NCBI RefSeq assembly: GCF_009192995.1 | Contig: NZ_SDID01000002.1 | Span: 124,001-188,000, forward strand | Source of the DNA: Sulfurimonas indica | GTDB taxonomy: Bacteria; Campylobacterota; Campylobacteria; Campylobacterales; Sulfurimonadaceae | Direction: 5' to 3' | Length of the DNA: 64,000 nt | Shown: positions 8,757 through 16,646 of the stretch, piece by piece | How positions within the stretch are numbered: position 1 is the first letter of the stretch | Layout of the letters: each line of letters begins with the position of its first letter | Program-made: the position numbers and the translations under genes | The notes under the pieces: generated by a model | What the model saw: only the letters and a program-made list of their open reading frames with translations | Told to the model about the DNA's origin: nothing | Databases searched by the model: none

Positions 8757-9083
8757 ATGGCCGTTGGTCCTATTGGTGGTGCAATCTTAGTAAATCAAAT
8801 GACACCTGCAGTCACACCTGTGCAAGGTGGGCAATATACCCGTTTTGAACTACAAAATATTGCTGCCCAAGCTGCTGCTAATGAAAAACAAAAAGAGATA
8901 GAAGAGGTGCGTCCTACAGAGGAGAACCATGCAATTGATCCTGACCGTGAGCATCAACGTCAAGAAGCTGACGAAGAGATGTCCCAAAACCCTACAAAAG
9001 ATCGCAAACATTTTGACTCCAAGGAAGAGACACAAGAAGAGGTTAGCAAAGAAACCACGCATCTATTAGATATTAAAGTCTGA
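8757..9083 (+). CDS. Uncharacterised charged protein, probably disordered
   Basis: About 108 residues. The first 40 residues are mildly hydrophobic (AVGPIGGAILVNQMTPA), then an Ala-rich helix, then a strongly charged Glu/Lys/Asp/Gln-rich stretch containing EEVRPTEENHAIDPDREHQR, and a short tail HLLDIKV. No signal peptide, membrane helix or known domain. AAAGGA six bases before ATG 8757 favours it over ATG 8754. It lies 39 bases before cdsA. The alternation of a flexible charged middle with a short hydrophobic tail suggests an adaptor or chaperone-bound protein, but I do not recognise its function. Confidence 0.7.
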   Translation: MAVGPIGGAILVNQMTPAVTPVQGGQYTRFELQNIAAQAAANEKQKEIEEVRPTEENHAIDPDREHQRQEADEEMSQNPTKDRKHFDSKEETQEEVSKETTHLLDIKV

Positions 9084-9121
9084 TACGATATAATCACACA
9101 ATTAACAAAATAGGAATTTTT

Positions 9122-9877
9122 ATGAGTATGTTTGGCGCACACAAAGAGAGAATTATTACCGGTTTAGCCCTTTTAGCAGGTGTTTTACTTGTTGGTTTTA
9201 TAGATAACTTTTTTTTAATGTGGCTTCTCTTTGGTGCTATCTATATTTTGGCATTTAAAGAGGCCATAAAACTTTTTGGGGTAGAAAAAGATGGACTGCT
9301 TCCATATGCTATTGGACTTTGGTTGGTTGCAGGAATATACCCTTATGGAGATGACCTTTTTGTGTTAGCAGGTGTGGCTTATGCGGGTGCTGTTGCATTT
9401 AACAAAGAGCTGAAATGGGTGGATTTTTTCCCATTTATCTATCCGACTGCCGGTATGCTCTTTATGTTTACGATGTACGAAGAGTATGGGGTAATGGCAC
9501 TACTTTGGCTTGTAGCAGTTGTAGCACTTACAGATATTGGTGCATATGCGGTTGGCAAAAGTATAGGAAAGACACCTTTTTGTGAAACAAGTCCAAACAA
9601 AACGATGGAAGGTGTTGTAGGAGGTATTGTCATTGCAACTGCAGGAGGGATGTTCTTTGGTCTTTCTATTGTAGATTTAGGAGTTGCTTTTTTAATCTCT
9701 TTGGCTGTGGCAATCAGTTCTATATTTGGAGATCTCTTTGAATCCTTACTCAAACGTCAAGCCGGTGTAAAAGACAGTGGAGACCTACTCCCTGGACATG
9801 GCGGCGTACTGGATAGAGTAGACGGTTACCTTTTTGGCGGTGTTGTTATGTTAGTGCTTCTTCGAGGACTTGTCTAA
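9122..9877 (+). CDS. cdsA: Phosphatidate cytidylyltransferase
   Basis: CdsA makes CDP-diacylglycerol from phosphatidate and CTP, the precursor of all membrane phospholipids. The 251-residue protein has about seven membrane helices. The C-terminal CDP-alcohol signature is clear: SIFGDLFESLLKRQAGVKDS then LLPGHGGVLDRVDG, with the metal-binding Asp residues. It starts cdsA-dxr-tsaD, where each gene overlaps the next by a few bases. The pairing of cdsA and dxr is common in bacteria and links lipid and isoprenoid synthesis. Confidence 0.95.
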   Translation: MSMFGAHKERIITGLALLAGVLLVGFIDNFFLMWLLFGAIYILAFKEAIKLFGVEKDGLLPYAIGLWLVAGIYPYGDDLFVLAGVAYAGAVAFNKELKWVDFFPFIYPTAGMLFMFTMYEEYGVMALLWLVAVVALTDIGAYAVGKSIGKTPFCETSPNKTMEGVVGGIVIATAGGMFFGLSIVDLGVAFLISLAVAISSIFGDLFESLLKRQAGVKDSGDLLPGHGGVLDRVDGYLFGGVVMLVLLRGLV

Positions 9878-10958
9878 ATTGTCCTCACTTGTTCTTCTTG
9901 GCTCAACCGGCTCCATCGGGGTCAATACCCTAGTCATCGCAAAAAAATTTGGTATCAATGTTGAAGTACTTGTTTGCGGCAGAAATATAGACCTGCTTAA
10001 CAAACAGATACAAGAGCATAATCCTAAAGTAGTAGTAGTTGCAAATAAAGAGGATGTATCATCTGTTCATCACTCTTGCGTGAAGTATGGAGAAGAGGCG
10101 ATTCTAGAAACCATTGAGGCTGCAAAAAGTGAATTGGTTGTCAATGCACTTGTGGGTTTTTTAGGATTACGACCAACACTCAAAGCAATAGAGTGCAATA
10201 AACGTGTAGCACTTGCAAATAAAGAGTCTTTAGTCGCTGCAGGCTCTTTTATAGATACATCAAAGATTCAGCCGATTGACTCAGAGCATTTTGGACTTTG
10301 GTATCTCTTACAGGAGCGAACTGTCACAAAGATGACAATAACAGCAAGTGGTGGAGCATTTCGAGACTGGCCCCTTGGTGACTTGGAAAATGCAACACTA
10401 GCCGATACTCAAAAACATCCAAACTGGTCGATGGGACAAAAAATTACGATTGACTCTGCAACTATGGTCAACAAAATGTTTGAACTCCTAGAGGCAAGGT
10501 GGCTCTTTGGCGAAGGCGAATATGATGCTATTATTGAGACCAAGTCACTGCTTCATGCAATGATAGACTTTAAAGATGGTTCTACAACAGCACATTTTGC
10601 GGGTGCAAGTATGCAACTTCCTATTGCCTATGCTCTTGATACAAAGATGGATACGGTGATTCTACCGCATATCGATCTTGTGGAAGTTGGCAGTCTAGAA
10701 TTCAGAAAAATAAAAAAAGAGCGCTATCCTATTTGGGAAATCAAAGAAGATTTATTAAAAAATCCGAATTTTGGAGTGATAATCAATGCAGCCAATGAAG
10801 CAGCTATTGAGAAGTTTATTATTAAAAAGATAGGTTTTATGGATATCAGTAAAAATATTCTTAAAGCGTATGAAAAGTTTTGTACAGCCCCCAAAAGTAT
10901 TGACGAGCTGTTTTTGCTTGATAGGGAAGTACGAAGTTTTGTGAGGGATATGCAGTGA
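9870..10958 (+). CDS. dxr: 1-deoxy-D-xylulose 5-phosphate reductoisomerase
   Basis: DXR converts DXP to 2-C-methyl-D-erythritol 4-phosphate with NADPH, the first committed step of the MEP isoprenoid pathway. N-terminal LLGSTGSIG is the NADPH-binding turn. [12 protein letters not shown] and [12 protein letters not shown] contain the substrate and metal-binding residues, and [18 protein letters not shown] is the family signature; the His-rich flexible loop follows. No ATG is available at the start: TTG 9870 (overlapping cdsA by 8) or TTG 9879 are the candidates, with GAGGA at 9864-9868 fitting the second better. Length is 359-362, slightly short of E. coli (398). Confidence 0.95.
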   Translation: MSKLSSLVLLGSTGSIGVNTLVIAKKFGINVEVLVCGRNIDLLNKQIQEHNPKVVVVANKEDVSSVHHSCVKYGEEAILETIEAAKSELVVNALVGFLGLRPTLKAIECNKRVALANKESLVAAGSFIDTSKIQPIDSEHFGLWYLLQERTVTKMTITASGGAFRDWPLGDLENATLADTQKHPNWSMGQKITIDSATMVNKMFELLEARWLFGEGEYDAIIETKSLLHAMIDFKDGSTTAHFAGASMQLPIAYALDTKMDTVILPHIDLVEVGSLEFRKIKKERYPIWEIKEDLLKNPNFGVIINAANEAAIEKFIIKKIGFMDISKNILKAYEKFCTAPKSIDELFLLDREVRSFVRDMQ

Positions 10959-11938
10959 TACTCAGTATTGAAAGCTCTTGTGATGATTCGGCGATAGCTA
11001 TTACAGAGATAGAGAGCAAAAAACTACTTTTTCATAAAAAAATATCTCAAGAGATAGAACACTCTGTCTATGGTGGAGTAGTTCCAGAGCTGGCAGCCAG
11101 ACTTCATGCAGAGGCTCTGCCAAAGATTTTGGCAGAGTGTGAGCCTTATTTCGACAGACTCAAGGCCGTTGCTGTGACATCATCACCAGGACTTGCAGTA
11201 ACACTTGTTGAAGGTGTAACGATGGCAAAGGCAGTTTCTGTCGCTTTGGGTATTCCCATCATTGGCGTGAACCATCTTATCGGGCATATCTACTCTCTTT
11301 TTATAGAGAAAGAGGTAGTTTTTCCTTTGACTGTGCTTTTAGTTTCTGGTGGACATACGCAGGTGATGGAAGTAAAAAGCCTGCGTGAAATTGATACTGT
11401 CGCAAAATCTATGGATGACAGTTTTGGTGAGAGCTTCGATAAAGTAGCAAAAATGATGGGACTGGGATATCCGGGTGGACCGCTTATAGAGGAGTTGGCC
11501 AAAGATGGTAACAGAGAAGCTTATAGCTTTACAGTGCCATTACACCAATCTCCTTTAATCGCTTTTTCCTATTCAGGTCTTAAAAATGCTGTGCGTTTAG
11601 CAGTAGAAGAGGCAGGAGATGATAAAGAGAAGTATAAAGATATAGCAGCTTCGTTTGAACACATTGCTACAAAGCATTTGATTATGAAGCTCAAAAAGTA
11701 TTTTAAATCGCATCCTCCAAAAACTTTTGCCATAGTTGGCGGAGCAAGTGCCAATCTTTACCTGCGCGCTCAAATAGAAGAGCTTTTAAAGCCCTATCGT
11801 GCTAAACTATTACTCAGTGAGTTGCAATATTGTTCGGATAATGCTGCTATGATAGGAAGAGTTGCCGTAGATATGTATAAAGAAGGAATGTTTTCATCCT
11901 TAGAAGCGTTGGACATCTCGCCAAAAAGCAAACTTTAA
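10955..11938 (+). CDS. tsaD: tRNA N6-threonylcarbamoyladenosine transferase TsaD
   Basis: TsaD transfers threonylcarbamoyl to A37 of ANN-decoding tRNAs with TsaB/TsaE. It has the ASKHA opening [11 protein letters not shown], metal-binding His pair in [11 protein letters not shown], the LLVSGGHTQ block and [10 protein letters not shown] in the C-terminal half. The 327 residues are close to the usual 335-340. It begins at GTG inside the dxr stop (GTGA, 4-base overlap), so it should be translationally coupled. Last gene of the cdsA-dxr-tsaD run. Confidence 0.95.
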   Translation: MILSIESSCDDSAIAITEIESKKLLFHKKISQEIEHSVYGGVVPELAARLHAEALPKILAECEPYFDRLKAVAVTSSPGLAVTLVEGVTMAKAVSVALGIPIIGVNHLIGHIYSLFIEKEVVFPLTVLLVSGGHTQVMEVKSLREIDTVAKSMDDSFGESFDKVAKMMGLGYPGGPLIEELAKDGNREAYSFTVPLHQSPLIAFSYSGLKNAVRLAVEEAGDDKEKYKDIAASFEHIATKHLIMKLKKYFKSHPPKTFAIVGGASANLYLRAQIEELLKPYRAKLLLSELQYCSDNAAMIGRVAVDMYKEGMFSSLEALDISPKSKL

Positions 11939-12004
11939 AACTTAATTGAACCTTATACAAATCTGCTCTTTTTTTAAATAAGACAAATATTATCCGATTT
12001 AAAA

Positions 12005-12010
12005 TATACT
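12005..12010 (+). promoter_or_regulatory. -10 box for tpx
   Basis: TATACT (in TTTAAAATATACT), 60 bases before the tpx ATG. The implied leader holds a small hairpin, AACGCT (12028-12033) pairing with AGCGTT (12040-12045), ahead of an A-run and AAAAGGA. Confidence 0.45.
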
Positions 12011-12070
12011 TCTGACATCAAAACAAAAACGCTTTGTTTAGCGTTGAAAAAAAAATAAAAGGATTTGAAT

Positions 12071-12577
12071 ATGGCAACGACTAAATTCAAAGGTACAGAC
12101 GTAGAGTTATTAGGTAATGAAGTAAATGTTGGAGATAAAGCTCCAGAAGTAACAGTTGTAAACTCAGATGGTTTAGGCGATGTTAAAGTTGGTGGCGCAC
12201 AAGGTGTAAAGCAACTTATCATCGTTGTTCCTTCTTTAGATACAGGTGTATGTGCAACTGAAACTCGTAACTTCAACGCTAAAGCTGCAGAGCTTGAGGG
12301 TGTAAAAACTACTGTTGTTTCTATGGACCTTCCATTCGCTGCAGGTAGATTCTGTTCAGCTGAGGGAATCGACAAATTAACTGTTGCTTCAGACTTTAGA
12401 AACAAAGATTTCGCTAACGCTTACGGTGTACTTTTAGGTGGTTCTGTTCTTGCTGGTGTTACTGCAAGAGCTATCTTTGTAATTGATGAAAACGGAATCG
12501 TAACTTATAAAGAGATCGTTCCAGAAATCACTGAAGAGCCACAATACGACGCTGCTATCGAAGCTGCTAAAAAGTAA
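12071..12577 (+). CDS. tpx: Thiol peroxidase (atypical 2-Cys peroxiredoxin)
   Basis: Tpx reduces hydrogen peroxide and alkyl peroxides using thioredoxin. The 168 residues contain the peroxidatic block PSLDTGVCATETRNF with the catalytic Cys, and the resolving Cys in AAGRFCSAEGI, spaced as in Tpx. The ATG at 12071 follows AAAAGGATTTGA; a TTG two codons earlier is less likely. Codon use is strongly biased towards a narrow set (GCT, GTT, GTA, ACT, GAA), suggesting high expression. The gene has its own promoter and a structured downstream region ending in a terminator. Confidence 0.96.
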   Translation: MATTKFKGTDVELLGNEVNVGDKAPEVTVVNSDGLGDVKVGGAQGVKQLIIVVPSLDTGVCATETRNFNAKAAELEGVKTTVVSMDLPFAAGRFCSAEGIDKLTVASDFRNKDFANAYGVLLGGSVLAGVTARAIFVIDENGIVTYKEIVPEITEEPQYDAAIEAAKK

Positions 12578-12606
12578 TTTATTCTCCTATTACTAAAGTT
12601 TTCAAC

Positions 12607-12679
12607 AATTAAGGTGTCCGACTTAATTGAACTTCTTGCCGCCATTGGTGGCAAGAAAGTAAGATGAGTATCGTCTCAT
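12607..12679 (+). other. Three consecutive inverted repeats downstream of tpx
   Basis: Three potential hairpins in 73 bases: AATTAAG (12607-12613) with CTTAATT (12622-12628); TTCTTGCC (12633-12640) with GGCAAGAA (12650-12657); ATGAG (12664-12668) with CTCAT (12675-12679), the last followed by TTTATTTC. No open frame of note. Together with the terminator that follows, the segment could be a stable tpx 3' end or a 3'-derived small RNA. Confidence 0.55.
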
Positions 12680-12696
12680 TTTATTTCTCCTTCTTT

Positions 12697-12731
12697 GAGG
12701 TATCTAGCCTGAACTCTAGATACCTCTTTTT
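12697..12731 (+). terminator. Intrinsic terminator of the tpx transcript
   Basis: A perfect 11-base stem, GAGGTATCTAG (12697-12707) with CTAGATACCTC (12716-12726), an 8-base loop and then TTTTT. Oriented for plus-strand transcripts; lies 120 bases after tpx and about 80 before the outer-membrane gene. Confidence 0.85.
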
Positions 12732-12808
12732 ACTCATAATCATATAATTTAAGAATCCAACGAATATAGTCTGATATAATATGTTCTAATATCTTTATGG
12801 AGTGGAAT

Positions 12809-13561
12809 ATGAAAAAAATCTTATCGACATTAGCATTAGCTGCAGCAATGACTACAGTTGTAAGTGCTGATATGATGCGCATTGAAATGGGTGGAGGTGT
12901 TTGGAAAGAAACGCCAAGTGGATATGCAAAGAGAACAGATAGCGGTGGTGTTTTACATTTAAATGGTACATATACAAGTAGAGAAAAAGAATCAAGTGAA
13001 GCGTACGCTTGGCTTTTAATTAAGCATCCTATATTCATTATTCCTAACATAAGACTTGAGTATGTTAGTATTTCCGATGAAGGTCTTACATCAGGGTCAG
13101 TTAATGGGATTAATATTCCAGGTTCAGCACCGACTACAATGGATATTAAAGAGTACGATATCATTCCATACTACAATCTTTTAGATAATACTTTTTGGAC
13201 AACGATTGATTTAGGCTTGGATGCTAAAGTAATAGAAAGTGATGTTGTTGTAAGTCCAGTTACGGGATTTTCAGGATATACAACAACAGATACAACGGTT
13301 ATCCCTTTAGTTTATGTCAGGGGAAGAATTGAAATACCTTCAACTGGACTTGGTTTGGAGGCAGATGTAAAAGCTATAACAGATGGGACAGATACAATGT
13401 ATGATGTCCGTGCAAAAATAGATTATACGTTTGATTTTGATGTTATTCAGCCTGGTATAGAAGTAGGTTATAGAACACAAAAAGTAAAAATCGATGATGG
13501 GTCTACACAAGTTGATTTAGATTATTCAGGTGTTTATGCTGGTTTAATGCTTCGTTTCTAA
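12809..13561 (+). CDS. Outer-membrane beta-barrel protein, TIGR04219-like
   Basis: About 250 residues with a signal peptide (MKKILSTLALAAAMTTVVSA), then DMMRIEMGGGVWKETPSG, the glycine-rich opening typical of the TIGR04219 family of outer-membrane proteins. Alternating polar/hydrophobic strands fill the rest, and the C-terminus SGVYAGLMLRF ends in Phe as required for barrel assembly. A strong ribosome site (GGAGTGG) precedes ATG 12809. TATAAT at 12776-12781 is a likely -10 box. It overlaps the convergent murB gene by 4 bases. Function of this family is not known to me beyond its location. Confidence 0.82.
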   Translation: MKKILSTLALAAAMTTVVSADMMRIEMGGGVWKETPSGYAKRTDSGGVLHLNGTYTSREKESSEAYAWLLIKHPIFIIPNIRLEYVSISDEGLTSGSVNGINIPGSAPTTMDIKEYDIIPYYNLLDNTFWTTIDLGLDAKVIESDVVVSPVTGFSGYTTTDTTVIPLVYVRGRIEIPSTGLGLEADVKAITDGTDTMYDVRAKIDYTFDFDVIQPGIEVGYRTQKVKIDDGSTQVDLDYSGVYAGLMLRF

Positions 13562-14373
13562 TTATTATGTAAATTTTTGAGATACTCTCTGTCGAGTATC
13601 TCAATCTCTAACTCTAATTGTATGCCAAACTCTTTATAAACTCTTTGTTGTGCTTCTTTTATCAAAAAAAGAGCATCCTTATAGGTTCCATTGGCTTTGT
13701 TGACTAAGAAGTTTGCATGTTTTTCACTAAAACACATATCCCCTTGCATTACTCCTTTTAAGCCCACTGCTTCTATGAGTCTGCCAGCATAATTTCCCTC
13801 AGGGTTTTTAAAACAGCTTCCTGCACTTGGTGTTGATGGTTGATTTGAACGCATCTTTTTAAACATGGCTACTTTTTTTTCATCAAAACCGTAAGAGAGC
13901 TCAAAAGTAGCCTCTAAAATCGGCTCTTTTATATTCGTAAATCTATAGCCGTAGTTGATTGCATCTCTGTTATAGGTTCCAGAGAGAAGTTTTAGACTCA
14001 AGAGATGATTAAAGATTTCATACTCTTTGAGCCCTGCGTTCATATAAACCAGTCCACCGAGTTTCCCTGGAAGATGAGAGAGAAATTCAAAGTTTGCGAT
14101 ATTGTTTTTTTTGCAATAAGAGGCAATTTTTCCAGAAGGTGTGGCTGCACCAATGATAAGTCTATTGTTTTGTACTGTAATGTAGTCAAAATCTTTGCTA
14201 AGCATCATCAGTGGGGGTGGATTGTCACCGATGAGAACATTATTACAGGCCCCTATAAGATAGTAGTCTTGAACTTCATCTGCTTGAGACTGTTTGTCTA
14301 AAAGTGTTACATCAAACGTTCCACCTATTTTAAAAGAGGAGTATTTGGAAAAATTAATAGATTTTGTCTGCAT
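13558..14373 (-). CDS. murB: UDP-N-acetylenolpyruvoylglucosamine reductase
   Basis: MurB reduces UDP-GlcNAc-enolpyruvate to UDP-MurNAc with NADPH and FAD, the second committed step of peptidoglycan synthesis. Visible features are SSFKIGG (FAD region), YLIGACNNVLIGD (a shortened FAD-binding turn), LPGKLGGLVYMNAG, the catalytic Ser in SAGSCFKNP, and the C-terminal Glu in LELEIEIL. At 271 residues it is the short form found in Campylobacterota. It is the downstream member of mqnD-fliQ-murB, each sharing one base with the next (TTATG-type overlaps). Confidence 0.93.
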   Translation of the reverse strand: MQTKSINFSKYSSFKIGGTFDVTLLDKQSQADEVQDYYLIGACNNVLIGDNPPPLMMLSKDFDYITVQNNRLIIGAATPSGKIASYCKKNNIANFEFLSHLPGKLGGLVYMNAGLKEYEIFNHLLSLKLLSGTYNRDAINYGYRFTNIKEPILEATFELSYGFDEKKVAMFKKMRSNQPSTPSAGSCFKNPEGNYAGRLIEAVGLKGVMQGDMCFSEKHANFLVNKANGTYKDALFLIKEAQQRVYKEFGIQLELEIEILDREYLKNLHNN

Positions 14374-14639
14374 TACTCAACAAATGTAGGAATAAGAGCA
14401 AAAATATGCGTAGAGAAATCTGTCATCTCATTGAGCATCCAAGGCATTGTTAAAACGATAACGATAACAACACCGATAATTTTAGGAATGAAAGAGAGGG
14501 TCATCTCATTTATCTGTGTTGTTGCTTGAAAAATGGAGACTGCAAGACCGATAAGCATACCGGTAAGCAGTCCTGGAAGTGCCAAATAAAGAGCGATTTT
14601 AAACGTCTCTACACCCAGCTCTATGAGTTTTGATTCCAT
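14373..14639 (-). CDS. fliQ: Flagellar export apparatus protein FliQ
   Basis: An 88-residue protein with two membrane helices, matching FliQ of the flagellar type III export gate. The helix 1 segment ALYLALPGLLTGMLIGLAVS and following IFQATTQINEMTLSFIPKI are diagnostic of the FliQ/SctS family. It lies between mqnD and murB and shares a base with each, so it is expressed together with housekeeping genes rather than in a flagellar operon, a common scattering in Campylobacterota. Confidence 0.96.
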   Translation of the reverse strand: MESKLIELGVETFKIALYLALPGLLTGMLIGLAVSIFQATTQINEMTLSFIPKIIGVVIVIVLTMPWMLNEMTDFSTHIFALIPTFVE

Positions 14640-15502
14640 TATGAATTCCTCAATTCCTGATACTCTGTTGGAATTAAATAATCTTCTATTTTTACAAGTG
14701 TATCATAAAAACCGTGTTCAAAGCCAATCTCAAAGAGTTTATCTATTGCTTTGTATTGGATGGGACTTAGAGTAATGGATTCATCATTAGCGTAGAGCTC
14801 AAGATATTTGTCAAGTGTTGCTGCATCAATGCGAACCAAATCACGTTCGATTAACATTTTTGAGAGTCTCTCTTTATGATCACGTGCGACCTGAACAGCT
14901 TTAGTAAGTGTTTTTTCATACTCTATGGCTTTGTTTAACGGCAGTGAGCGGCGAATTGCCATACCACCGAGTGGAAGTGGTAATTCCTCTCCTGCGAGTT
15001 CTTGCCAGATATCCCACATCTCACGCTCAACTTCAAGCTCGTCATTATAGGTCAAAATCGACTCATGGATTAAAACACCGGCATCAACAGCACCATCGAG
15101 TACTGCCTGTTCAATCTCTAAAAAATTCATATATGTTATGCGTGCATCAGGGTAGGCGATGCGAAAGAGCATCGCATTGGTCGTATGCTTACCGCTGAGA
15201 GCTACTTTAAAGTTACGTTTGAGTTTGCTCCCCTTTTTCTTGATGACTTTTGGACCGTAACCCTCCCCAAAACTTACAGCAGTACGTAGAGGTGCATACT
15301 CCTCTTTGATGTGCGGATAGAGCGCAAAACTGATAGCAACAATGTCATACATACCGTTAAGGGCATCTTCATTTAATGTTTGAATATCTTTTGCGATATC
15401 GTCAAAAGTGACATCTTTCATCCCTACCCAGCCAAATTTAATGGCGTAGTACATGAAGATATCATCGGCGTCAGGTGAGTGTGCTATAAGAGTTTTTTTC
15501 AT
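14639..15502 (-). CDS. mqnD: 1,4-dihydroxy-6-naphthoate synthase (futalosine menaquinone pathway)
   Basis: About 287 residues starting MKKTLIAHSPDADDIFMYYA, typical of MqnD, which converts cyclic de-hypoxanthinylfutalosine to 1,4-dihydroxy-6-naphthoate. A periplasmic-binding-like fold is indicated by the blocks FEGYGPK-type (FGEGYGPKVI) and GVLIHESILTY, the latter containing the catalytic His region. An upstream in-frame ATG at 15580 would add 26 implausible residues (LVYHIFYFKTLL), so ATG 15502 is chosen. The gene is a marker for the futalosine route used by Campylobacterota. Confidence 0.88.
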   Translation of the reverse strand: MKKTLIAHSPDADDIFMYYAIKFGWVGMKDVTFDDIAKDIQTLNEDALNGMYDIVAISFALYPHIKEEYAPLRTAVSFGEGYGPKVIKKKGSKLKRNFKVALSGKHTTNAMLFRIAYPDARITYMNFLEIEQAVLDGAVDAGVLIHESILTYNDELEVEREMWDIWQELAGEELPLPLGGMAIRRSLPLNKAIEYEKTLTKAVQVARDHKERLSKMLIERDLVRIDAATLDKYLELYANDESITLSPIQYKAIDKLFEIGFEHGFYDTLVKIEDYLIPTEYQELRNS

Positions 15503-15604
15503 GAAAAAGATTGTAACCAAATAAGAATAAAAGTGGACTAAAAGGGTTTTAAAGTAGAAAATATGATATACTAAAAACAAATGTCATAGAGTAGGACCGT
15601 TAAG

Positions 15605-16645
15605 ATGGATTTGAAATATCAGATTTTAATTGTTGATGATGTTGCTGACAATATTCAGGTAGCCATGAATATTTTAGAAGAAGACAATTATGACTTCTCT
15701 TTTGCTACTTCAGGAGAAGCAGCCTATGAACTGCTTTTAAACAATGAATTTGATTTGGTGCTGCTTGATATTATGATGCCGGGGATTGATGGTTTTGAGC
15801 TGTGCCAAATGATGAAGCGCCATGAGAAGCTCAAAGATATTCCCGTTATTTTTTTAACGGCAAAAGTTGATATAGACTCTATATCACATGGTTTTCGAGT
15901 GGGTGGTGTAGATTATATTACAAAGCCTTTTCAGGCTGAAGAGCTTATAGCTCGTGTGAAAAACCATCTGCAACTCTATACAGCAAAAGAGATTTTAAAG
16001 TATCACAATATTACTTTAGAGAGGAAAGTAAAACTGAGTGAGGAGCGTCTACTTACTGAACTTGAAAAAAATCAAATCGAGATGATCTATATACTATCAG
16101 GTCTGATGGAGTCTGTTTCAGATGAGAGTAGTGAACATGTTCGTCGTGTAGCGGAGATCTCAAAACTGCTTGCACATTATCATCAGAGTTTGAGTGATGA
16201 CGATGAGGAGGTTATTTATCATGCAGCGCCTATGCATGACATTGGAAAAATAGCCGTTCCTCAGGCGATACTTCAAAAAGAAGCTCCACTTTCGGTACAA
16301 GAGCTAGAGATTGTCAAAAAACATACAACAAAAGCGCACGAACTTTTAAGAAACTCTTCAAGAAAAATTATGAAAGCAGTAGATATCATAGCCCTTGAGC
16401 ATCATGAACGCTGGGATGGTTCTGGTTATCCGAAGGGGCTTCGAGGAGAAGATATCAATATCTTAGGGCGCATTGTTGCTGTTGCTGATGTTTTTGATAC
16501 CTTGAACCATGACAGAGTATATGCTAAAGCATGGGATGCAAAGAAGTCTGCATCCTATATTATTGAGCAAAGCGGTAAACAATTTGATCCTACTGTTGTT
16601 ACAATATTTCAAGAACATCTTGATGAGTTTTTAGAGATTGTGTAG
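15605..16645 (+). CDS. Response regulator with HD-GYP cyclic-di-GMP phosphodiesterase output
   Basis: A 346-residue RpfG-like regulator: receiver domain 1-125 with phospho-acceptor D55 ([14 protein letters not shown]) and a C-terminal HD-GYP domain. The HD pair is H211-D212 (MHDIGKI) and the GYP motif G274-P276 lies in [14 protein letters not shown], so the phosphodiesterase site looks intact. The stop is one base before the ATG of a hybrid histidine kinase, making a probable cognate pair. Phosphorylation would be expected to control c-di-GMP breakdown. Confidence 0.94.
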   Translation: MDLKYQILIVDDVADNIQVAMNILEEDNYDFSFATSGEAAYELLLNNEFDLVLLDIMMPGIDGFELCQMMKRHEKLKDIPVIFLTAKVDIDSISHGFRVGGVDYITKPFQAEELIARVKNHLQLYTAKEILKYHNITLERKVKLSEERLLTELEKNQIEMIYILSGLMESVSDESSEHVRRVAEISKLLAHYHQSLSDDDEEVIYHAAPMHDIGKIAVPQAILQKEAPLSVQELEIVKKHTTKAHELLRNSSRKIMKAVDIIALEHHERWDGSGYPKGLRGEDINILGRIVAVADVFDTLNHDRVYAKAWDAKKSASYIIEQSGKQFDPTVVTIFQEHLDEFLEIV

Positions 16646-16646
16646 T

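Noticed and set aside
9439-9753. 104-codon frame antisense to cdsA
   Set aside because: Opposite well-supported transmembrane coding sequence; Ser/Pro/Thr-rich shadow.
11974-12405. 143-codon frame antisense to tpx
   Set aside because: Lies opposite a strongly codon-biased tpx gene; the composition is an antisense shadow with no family features.
12730-13164. 144-codon frame antisense to the outer-membrane protein
   Set aside because: No ribosome site or domain; mirror of the beta-barrel coding sequence.
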